Origin: Gammaproteobacteria bacterium
Lineage (GTDB): Bacteria > Pseudomonadota > Gammaproteobacteria > GCA-001735895
Reading direction: 5' to 3'
DNA length: 5,821 nucleotides
NCBI GenBank assembly: GCA_003645435.1
Contig: QNFD01000190.1
Location: 1 to 5,821, forward strand
The notes beneath the pieces were generated by a model. That model saw only the letters and a list, made by a program, of their open reading frames with translations. It made no database searches and was not told where the DNA came from. Both the position numbers and the translations under genes were made by a program. Shown piece by piece: positions 1-5,821 of the stretch. Position 1 is the first letter of the stretch; the number at the start of each line of letters is the position of its first letter.

Positions 1-445
1 CGCATAATTCGTCCAGGGACATTGGCGTCTGCAGGGCCCCACTCAATACGATATCGTGCCGGCCGACGCTGCCAAAGCTGCCCAGCACATCCCAACCCAT
101 TATTTTTCCAAGCTGCGCATTATTACCAACTTGCGGATGGGCATCCAGCGGTAAATGGTAAGCGATCAAGTTGATATTGTTTCTTATCAGGCGTCGAATT
201 CGACGGCCCTTAAAACCAGCGACTGGTTGTGACTCACCCTTCCAGAAATAACCATGATGCACTAGCAAGGTATCTGCCTTTTGCGCAATCGCCGCGTCGA
301 TCAAATCCAGGCTCGCGGTAACACCGGCAACAATATGAGTAACCTCGGTCGAAGATTCCACCTGTAGCCCGTTAGGGCAATAGTCATCGAACTCGTGTAT
401 GCGTAGAAAATCATCACAAAAATCGCACAACTGTTTTAGCTGCAT
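1..445 (-). CDS. NIF3/YbgI-family dinuclear metal-centre protein (partial, N-terminal part)
   Basis: My own minus-strand translation gives 148 codons from an ATG at 445-443; the reading frame is open to the left edge, so the C-terminal part is missing. Family landmarks are clear: NGLQVE at residues 25-30, LVHHGYFWKGE at 61-71, and YHLPLDAHPQVGNNAQLG at 96-113. His63, His64 and Asp101 sit at the same numbers as the metal ligands I recall for E. coli YbgI; the remaining His and Glu ligands would lie in the missing C-terminal part. The start is supported by AGAGGA 8 bases upstream. NIF3-like proteins are conserved cytoplasmic proteins that form toroidal hexamers with a two-metal site. Some are annotated as GTP cyclohydrolase I type 2, but the physiological role is not settled, so I give no gene symbol. 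It is divergent from the degS/algW-like gene, a pairing I recall from Pseudomonas. The family call is firm; the function is open. Confidence 0.93.
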   Translation of the reverse strand, partial: MQLKQLCDFCDDFLRIHEFDDYCPNGLQVESSTEVTHIVAGVTASLDLIDAAIAQKADTLLVHHGYFWKGESQPVAGFKGRRIRRLIRNNINLIAYHLPLDAHPQVGNNAQLGKIMGWDVLGSFGSVGRHDIVLSGALQTPMSLDELC

Positions 446-453
446 TACCAATA

Positions 454-459
454 TCCTCT
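454..459 (-). promoter_or_regulatory. Ribosome binding site of the NIF3-like gene
   Basis: On the minus strand the sequence AGAGGA lies 8 bases before the ATG at 445-443. This is good spacing for a Shine-Dalgarno site and fixes the start of the NIF3-like gene. It contrasts with the opposite gene at 531, which has no comparable site. Confidence 0.65.
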
Positions 460-513
460 GAAAAACCCTGACCCGGCAACAAACCGTTCAGAGTAGCCTG
501 CCTAATAGCCGCT

Positions 514-519
514 TATGAT
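514..519 (+). promoter_or_regulatory. Candidate -10 box of the degS/algW-like gene
   Basis: TATGAT matches the sigma70 -10 consensus at five of six positions and lies 11 bases before the ATG at 531. A start about 7 bases downstream of it would give a leader of only some 5 bases. I see no good -35 hexamer at 16-18 bp spacing and no extended -10 TG, so the promoter assignment is weak. The lack of a Shine-Dalgarno site before 531 fits a near-leaderless transcript. Confidence 0.3.
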
Positions 520-544
520 ACTATTTCCGCATGAAGTTAATCAA
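515..544 (-). promoter_or_regulatory. Possible sigma70-type promoter for the NIF3-like gene
   Basis: On the minus strand TTGATT (539-544) is followed after 18 bases by TATCAT (515-520). Each hexamer matches the sigma70 consensus at four or five positions. The -35 part would lie inside the first codons of the divergent gene at 531, and transcription would start near 508, leaving a leader of about 60 bases. This is inferred from sequence only; in AT-rich start regions such matches can occur by chance. Confidence 0.3.
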
Positions 545-1691
545 AGCTGTTAGTTTTATCATTCAGTTCGGGCTAATTGGCCTGGGCATGGCCGCTTTGT
601 ACTTGATCTGGCAATCAGATCACGACGGTAGCGAGCTGATTAATTTCTTTTCGCCATCACAGCTGATGCAACATTCGAATGACTCAGCCGCCGGTAACAC
701 CAGTCCAGTTACATCCTACGCCGATGCGGTGGCCTCCTCCTTTAACTCGGTGGTAACCATATATACCACTAAACAGGTTAAACATAAAACCCATCCACTG
801 CTAAACGATCCGATTTTCAACCAGCTGTTCGGTGAGCAACTGGAACGTCGTCAGCGTGACAATACCGAAATTAATCTGGGTTCCGGGGTCATAATCAGTA
901 GCGACGGCTATATCATCACCAATCAGCATGTTGTCACTGGCGCCGACGAGATTCTGGTTTCGTTGTCTGACGGACGCGGCAGTCAGGCTGTGCTCGTCGG
1001 CGAAGACCGCGAAACCGATATAGCGATATTACGTATTCCAATCAACGGACTCGACGAAATCGCGGTGGCAGACACTCAACCCATTCGGGTTGGAGATGTT
1101 GTGCTGGCGATTGGAAATCCGCTAAATGTCGGTCAAACCGTGACCATGGGTATCATTAGCGCGACCGGCAGAAATCGTATCGGCCTTAATACATTCGAAA
1201 ATTTTATTCAGACTGATGCCGCGATTAACCCGGGCAATTCCGGCGGCGCATTGGTCAATGCCCGGGGACAGCTAATCGGAATTAATACCGCGATCTTCAG
1301 TCAGGAAGTCGGTGCACAGGGCATAGGATTTGCGATTCCAATTTCTATCGCGCTCGATATCAAGCAGCAGATTATAGACAACGGCAAGGTCAGCCGTGGC
1401 TGGATTGGCGTCGAGGGTACGCAAATCACCGCGAAAGCGGCAATGGAGACCGGTAATCCCAACATCAGGGGCGCGCTCATCGTTGGTGTTTTCATCGACA
1501 GTCCTGCGGACATGGCCGGTATACGGAGCGGCGATATAATGGTTGCGGTGAATGGCGAACCAGTTGATAACATACGTGATTTACTCGAAGTAATAACCCT
1601 GTATCAACCAGGCGAAATCATCGAAATCACGGTATTCAGGGGTCCTCAGGAAATGATTTTTTCGATGCGCGCAACCGAACGTCCGCAGTGA
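531..1691 (+). CDS. degS: DegS/AlgW-type membrane-anchored serine protease, HtrA family
   Basis: 386 residues. A single hydrophobic segment at about residues 6-27 follows a short Lys-containing N-terminus and reads as an uncleaved inner-membrane anchor. The trypsin-like domain spans about 60-275, with His133 (ITNQHVV), Asp163 (ETDIAIL) and Ser237 (NPGNSGGAL) as the catalytic triad. One PDZ domain occupies about 288-380, including AGIRSGDIMVAVNG at 329-342. One PDZ plus an anchor separates it from DegP/DegQ, which have two PDZ domains and a cleavable signal. It is longer than E. coli DegS (about 355 residues) because of the linker and a loop near 88-112 (PLLNDPIFNQLFGEQL), which recalls Pseudomonas AlgW. 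The family role is to sense misfolded outer-membrane proteins through the PDZ domain and make the first cut in the RseA/MucA anti-sigma factor; that substrate is inferred here, as none is visible. The gene stands alone on the plus strand, divergent from the NIF3-like gene and convergent with hisD. No clear ribosome binding site precedes the start, but the anchor supports this ATG. Confidence 0.93.
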   Translation: MKLIKAVSFIIQFGLIGLGMAALYLIWQSDHDGSELINFFSPSQLMQHSNDSAAGNTSPVTSYADAVASSFNSVVTIYTTKQVKHKTHPLLNDPIFNQLFGEQLERRQRDNTEINLGSGVIISSDGYIITNQHVVTGADEILVSLSDGRGSQAVLVGEDRETDIAILRIPINGLDEIAVADTQPIRVGDVVLAIGNPLNVGQTVTMGIISATGRNRIGLNTFENFIQTDAAINPGNSGGALVNARGQLIGINTAIFSQEVGAQGIGFAIPISIALDIKQQIIDNGKVSRGWIGVEGTQITAKAAMETGNPNIRGALIVGVFIDSPADMAGIRSGDIMVAVNGEPVDNIRDLLEVITLYQPGEIIEITVFRGPQEMIFSMRATERPQ

Positions 1692-1743
1692 CCACAGAGA
1701 TAACGCCTATTGATCGTTCCCTTCGTCGATATGAGGATTCATT

Positions 1744-3054
1744 TCAGGACTGTTGCCTGATTCGAAACTCGGCAGAACGAGCATGCGCGATCAGGCCTTC
1801 TCCACGCGCGAGTACCGAGGCCGTTGTACCCAGTTGCGAGGCAGATTCTGGTGTACACCCGATCAGGCTTGAGCGTTTCTGGAAATCATAGACACCCAGC
1901 GGCGACGAAAAGCGTGCGGTTCTCGAAGTTGGCAATACATGGTTAGGCCCTGCGCAGTAATCTCCCAGTGCCTCGGCGGTGTAACGACCCATAAAAATAG
2001 CCCCGGCATGTCTAATCTCACGGGCTACCGTGGGCGCGTCGTCAATTGATAATTCCAGGTGTTCCGGCGCAATAATATTCGCCACCTCGATCGCTTCTTC
2101 CATATCGCTGACCTGTACCAGCGCGCCATTCGTTGATAACGAGGCATTGATAATGTCTTTACGGGGCATATCTTTTATGAGGCGATTAAGGCTGTCCTCC
2201 ACCGCATCGAGAAAGCCGGCATCCATCGATAATAATATAGCTTGTGCGTCTTCATCGTGCTCGGCCTGCGAAAACAAATCCATCGCGATCCAGTCAGGAT
2301 CGGTATTACCATCGCAGATAACCAGGATTTCTGAAGGGCCGGCGATCATGTCGATTCCCACCTTGCCAAATACCATGCGTTTTGCGGTAGCGACATAAAT
2401 GTTGCCCGGGCCCACAATCTTATCGACGCATGGAATGGATTCGGTCCCGTAAGCCAGCGCCGCCACCGCCTGGGCTCCGCCAATAGTAAAAACCCGATCC
2501 ACAGTCGCGATATGTGCGGCTGCGAGAACCAGTTCATTCACCACTCCTGCAGGAGTCGGTACGACCATGATCAATTCTTCGACGCCTGCAACCCTGGCTG
2601 GTATAGCGTTCATTAGTACCGAGGAAGGATAGGCAGCCTTGCCGCCCGGCACGTACAGCCCTGCCCTGTCCAGGGCTGTTATTTGTTGACCCAGCACGGT
2701 GCCATCGGATTCGGTATATTGCCAGGATTCCAGCTTTTGGTGGTTAGCATAGGATCTGATCCTGGACGCCGCCTGTTCGAGCGCATTGCGCTCGCACTCA
2801 GACAAACCGTCATAGGCTTGTTGCAGACGGCTCAGCGGTAACTCTAGCTGTGATACCGAGTCTGCCGGCAATGAATCAAATTCGGCAGTAAATTCCAATA
2901 ACGCCGCATCACCGCGAGTTCGCACCGCGTTAATAATATTATTAACCCTGGTCATCACAGCGCCGTCTGATTCCGTATCCCGGTTCTGTAAATCCCTTAA
3001 TTGCTGCCGGAAATCCGGAGCCTGACTGTTCAGGCGTTTTATCTCGACCGTCAT
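1744..3054 (-). CDS. hisD: Histidinol dehydrogenase
   Basis: 436 residues, full length for the family (E. coli about 434). The enzyme oxidises L-histidinol to L-histidine in two NAD-dependent steps, the last two of histidine synthesis, in the cytoplasm as a Zn-dependent dimer. Visible motifs: [10 protein letters not shown] (129-138), the signature [11 protein letters not shown] (234-244), SQAEHD (262-267), APEHLEL (329-335), [13 protein letters not shown] (364-376) and LIAHARS (421-427). By comparison with E. coli, the Zn ligands are Gln263, His266, Asp365 and His424, and the catalytic pair is Glu331-His332; all are present, so the gene should be functional. It starts 5 bp after hisG stops, with GGAG inside the end of hisG as its ribosome binding site, so it is very likely cotranscribed and translationally coupled. 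hisC, which often follows in related clusters, is absent: the gene ends 52 bp from the convergent protease gene. Confidence 0.98.
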   Translation of the reverse strand: MTVEIKRLNSQAPDFRQQLRDLQNRDTESDGAVMTRVNNIINAVRTRGDAALLEFTAEFDSLPADSVSQLELPLSRLQQAYDGLSECERNALEQAASRIRSYANHQKLESWQYTESDGTVLGQQITALDRAGLYVPGGKAAYPSSVLMNAIPARVAGVEELIMVVPTPAGVVNELVLAAAHIATVDRVFTIGGAQAVAALAYGTESIPCVDKIVGPGNIYVATAKRMVFGKVGIDMIAGPSEILVICDGNTDPDWIAMDLFSQAEHDEDAQAILLSMDAGFLDAVEDSLNRLIKDMPRKDIINASLSTNGALVQVSDMEEAIEVANIIAPEHLELSIDDAPTVAREIRHAGAIFMGRYTAEALGDYCAGPNHVLPTSRTARFSSPLGVYDFQKRSSLIGCTPESASQLGTTASVLARGEGLIAHARSAEFRIRQQS

Positions 3055-3059
3055 CCTGG

Positions 3060-3692
3060 CTACTCCGCCACGGCCTTTTCTATGTTTGCCACTAAATCCT
3101 TAACCGCCTGGTTTTTCATCTTTAACGAGGCGCGATTGACAATTAAACGGGAGCTGATATCCATGATGTGATCCAGCGGCTCTAGTCCATTGGCCATCAA
3201 AGTATTGCCGGTATCAACCAGATCGACTATCAAATCAGCCAGGCCTACTATCGGCGCCAGCTCCATTGAACCGTACAGTTTAATCAACTCAACCTGCCGC
3301 CCCTGTTGTAGAAAAAATTTGCGCGTAATCGCTGGATATTTGGTGGCCACCTTGAGCCGGCCTCCTGGTCTGGGTCTATCGACTAATCCGGCAGTCATCA
3401 TTTTGCAGGTTGCAATTTTCAAATCCACGCGCTCGTAAAGCCCTTCACCGCCGTGTTCCAGCAACACATCCTTCCCAGCAATCCCCAGATCCGCCGCCCC
3501 ATATTGTACATAGGTCGGCACATCGGCTGAGCGGATCAAGACCAGCTTGATATTTACCTGATTGGTAGCAAACACCAGTTTGCGGCTAGTAGATAAGTCG
3601 TCAAGAGCTTCGATCCCGGCGCGCGCCAACAGCGGCAGCGTAGCATCCAGAATTCGACCCTTGGCGAGCGCGATCGTTAACTGCTGAGACAT
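3060..3692 (-). CDS. hisG: ATP phosphoribosyltransferase, short form (catalytic subunit HisG-S)
   Basis: 210 residues. It joins ATP and PRPP to give phosphoribosyl-ATP, the first and feedback-controlled step of histidine synthesis, in the cytoplasm. The N-terminal ALAKGRI (8-14) is the typical family opening. [13 protein letters not shown] (85-97) is recognisable, and [18 protein letters not shown] (153-170) is the PRPP-binding region with the acidic and Thr/Gly residues in place. The protein stops near residue 210 and lacks the C-terminal regulatory (ACT-like) domain of the roughly 300-residue long form. This is the normal short form, not a truncation, and in this class activity and histidine feedback need the HisRS-like subunit HisZ, which is not in this window. 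The ATG is 12 bp after the murA stop with no strong ribosome binding site, consistent with readthrough or coupling from murA. hisD follows after 5 bp. Confidence 0.97.
   Translation of the reverse strand: MSQQLTIALAKGRILDATLPLLARAGIEALDDLSTSRKLVFATNQVNIKLVLIRSADVPTYVQYGAADLGIAGKDVLLEHGGEGLYERVDLKIATCKMMTAGLVDRPRPGGRLKVATKYPAITRKFFLQQGRQVELIKLYGSMELAPIVGLADLIVDLVDTGNTLMANGLEPLDHIMDISSRLIVNRASLKMKNQAVKDLVANIEKAVAE
3063..3066 (-). promoter_or_regulatory. Ribosome binding site of hisD inside the end of hisG
   Basis: GGAG on the minus strand ends 8 bases before the hisD ATG and overlaps the last coding codons of hisG. It fixes the hisD start. It also suggests that ribosomes finishing hisG help load hisD. 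Confidence 0.6.
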
Positions 3693-3704
3693 GGTGGCTA
3701 CTAG

Positions 3705-4964
<1,260 letters not shown>

Positions 4965-5007
4965 CTAGCTTATGTTATGTTTTAACTGAAGCAATTTAAC
5001 GGCGAGT

Positions 5008-5037
5008 ATTCTATCAGATGCCTGAAAGGAATGTAGG
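5008..5037 (-). promoter_or_regulatory. Probable sigma70-type promoter of murA-hisG-hisD
   Basis: On the minus strand TAGAAT (5008-5013) matches the -10 consensus at five of six positions. It is followed by ACTCGCCG, a GC-rich start region of a kind common at gammaproteobacterial promoters. The best -35 is CCTACA (5032-5037), three of six matches, with an 18-bp spacer. Transcription would begin near 5001 and leave a leader of about 40 bases before the murA ATG. The position in the only sizeable gap upstream of murA supports it. The weak -35 means an activator or modest strength is possible. Confidence 0.5.
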
Positions 5038-5077
5038 GCTTACTTGGATCCAGGTATCAGACGGATGTGGGGAATGC

Positions 5078-5680
5078 CTAGATATCATAATCCTGATTAC
5101 GATCGTGCAAGGTTTTAATCAAACCATCGATACCGTGTTTCCTGATCTGGCGGGCAAAACTGGAACTATAGTTTGAAACCAGGCTGACATCGTCGACGCT
5201 GATGTCAAACACCTTCCAGCCCTGACCACCCTGTCTCAGCCGGTAGTTTATCGGAATCGGGAATCCTCCCGCCTGTTCAATTTCGGATTTAACCGTGACA
5301 TTGCCGGTTTCGTTTGAAACTTCCATCGGCAGGTAAACGATATCCTGATTATTATAATCGAGCAGTGCCCGGCTATAGGTACGTACCAGTAAGACCTGGA
5401 ATTCCTTGACTATTAATGGTCTTTGCTCTGCGCTAATCTCGTTTCGATAACGACCCAGCGCGAGGTCGATCATACCTTCTAAATCAAAGTGTGGTAACAC
5501 AACCTCGCCCACCAGCGCATATAGTTTGGCAGGATCCTGCTGGAATTGCTCCGAGTTAGATCTGATTTCTTTTAACACGCGCGCGGAAGTACTCCTGATC
5601 AGATCTTCCGGGCCCAATTCTGTAGCCATCGCAGGCTGCAGGCAAAACAAACATAGCAGGAAGACCGTTATTTTCTTCAT
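5078..5680 (-). CDS. mlaC: MlaC/Ttg2D-family periplasmic phospholipid-binding protein
   Basis: 200 residues. An N-terminal signal peptide (MKKITVFLLCLFCLQPAMA, likely cut after residue 19) sends it to the periplasm. Family marks of the MlaC/Ttg2 toluene-tolerance domain are VLPHFDLEGM at 61-70 and WKVFDISVDDVSLVSNY at 155-171, followed by SSSFARQIRKHGIDGLI at 172-188. Length is typical. MlaC proteins carry phospholipid between the outer-membrane MlaA complex and the inner-membrane MlaFEDB transporter, helping keep the outer membrane asymmetric. The start is fixed by the signal peptide and by a 4-base ATGA overlap with the stop of the upstream gene; the site before it is weak, so translational coupling is likely. 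The upstream neighbour is a TolC-like protein rather than mlaD, and mlaB is missing downstream. It could therefore be the general Mla shuttle with its partners elsewhere, or a paralogue serving a different lipid pathway. The family call is firm; the exact orthology is less so. Confidence 0.92.
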   Translation of the reverse strand: MKKITVFLLCLFCLQPAMATELGPEDLIRSTSARVLKEIRSNSEQFQQDPAKLYALVGEVVLPHFDLEGMIDLALGRYRNEISAEQRPLIVKEFQVLLVRTYSRALLDYNNQDIVYLPMEVSNETGNVTVKSEIEQAGGFPIPINYRLRQGGQGWKVFDISVDDVSLVSNYSSSFARQIRKHGIDGLIKTLHDRNQDYDI

Positions 5681-5821
5681 TCGTAGTCACCACTCACGCT
5701 TTTCAATTTGAACACATGATTATTGTAATCGTTCACTACTTTTAAATAATCCGCGTAGGCAAATACATAAACCCGCATCGCGTCCAGAATTTTCTTGGGT
5801 TCTTCGAGACCGGCCTCAAAA
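5677..5821 (-). CDS. TolC-family outer-membrane protein (partial, C-terminal end only)
   Basis: Reading the minus strand from the right edge gives one base plus 47 codons and a TGA at 5679-5677. This frame is too short to stand out by length alone. The peptide begins FEAGLEEPKKILDAMRVY and continues with ADYLKVVNDYNNHVFKLKSVSG. Its helical pattern (Asp-Ala before an aromatic residue, then Ala-Asp-Tyr-Leu, then Asp-Tyr-Asn, closing on Leu-x-x-x-x-Gly) is that of the last coiled-coil helices of TolC-type outer-membrane efflux proteins. It does not look like the end of MlaD or MlaA. Its stop overlaps the mlaC start by four bases (ATGA), so the two are almost certainly in one operon. The rest of the protein lies outside the window, so family membership rests on 47 residues and the transported substrate is unknown. 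Confidence 0.65.
   Translation of the reverse strand, partial: FEAGLEEPKKILDAMRVYVFAYADYLKVVNDYNNHVFKLKSVSGDYE

Noticed and set aside
1688..1891. A 67-codon plus-strand frame starting with GTG at the end of the protease gene, as if translationally coupled to it.
   Set aside because: Most of it is antisense to the C-terminal coding part of hisD, it shows no recognisable domain, and it has no ribosome binding site of its own. It is best explained as a shadow of hisD.
2030..2398. A 122-codon plus-strand frame opposite hisD.
   Set aside because: It is antisense to well-conserved hisD motifs, and its Ser/Ala/Ile-rich composition is typical of a complementary-strand shadow.
5044..5053. Short palindrome TTGGATCCAG in the gap after mlaC, considered as a terminator or operator.
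   Set aside because: The 8-bp palindrome has no loop, no following T run and no second copy, so neither role is supported.
5558..5606. A 9-bp inverted repeat, AGATCTGAT and ATCAGATCT, separated by 31 bases within mlaC.
   Set aside because: Both arms fall in codons for Ile-Arg-Ser repeats near the N-terminus of MlaC. The loop is long and there is no T tract, so a chance coding similarity is more likely than a regulatory structure.

Overview
The window carries a conserved chromosomal block of a Proteobacterium, most likely a gammaproteobacterium. The evidence is a DegS/AlgW-type periplasmic protease gene lying next to a murA-hisG-hisD cluster, with a NIF3-like gene on one side and an mlaC (ttg2D) gene on the other. 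From memory, this resembles the Pseudomonas-type order mlaFEDCB-ibaG-murA-hisG-hisD-hisC-algW-nif3. Coding density is high, base composition looks even by eye, and I see no mobile element, tRNA, rRNA or CRISPR array. The species cannot be named from this sequence.

Layout, left to right. Bases 1-445 (minus) hold the N-terminal part of a NIF3/YbgI-family protein that runs off the left edge. Bases 446-530 are a short divergent promoter region. Bases 531-1691 (plus) encode a membrane-anchored DegS/AlgW serine protease with one PDZ domain. A 52-bp gap at 1692-1743, with no clear terminator, separates it from the convergent hisD. On the minus strand, read right to left, come the end of a TolC-family outer-membrane protein (5677-5821), mlaC (5078-5680, overlapping the previous gene by 4 bp), a 116-bp gap with a plausible promoter, murA (3705-4961), hisG (3060-3692, 12 bp after murA) and hisD (1744-3054, 5 bp after hisG).

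Functionally, murA (first committed step of peptidoglycan synthesis), hisG (first step of histidine synthesis) and hisD (last two steps) look like one transcription unit starting from a promoter near 5008-5037. The TolC-like protein and MlaC look like a separate, translationally coupled envelope pair. DegS/AlgW would act as an envelope-stress sensor protease.

Compared with the remembered Pseudomonas-type order, mlaB, ibaG and hisC are absent from their usual places, and a TolC-family gene lies where mlaD would be expected upstream of mlaC. These differences, the short-form HisG and a possibly leaderless degS message are the points worth a second look. I found no convincing evidence of a wholly new system in this window.
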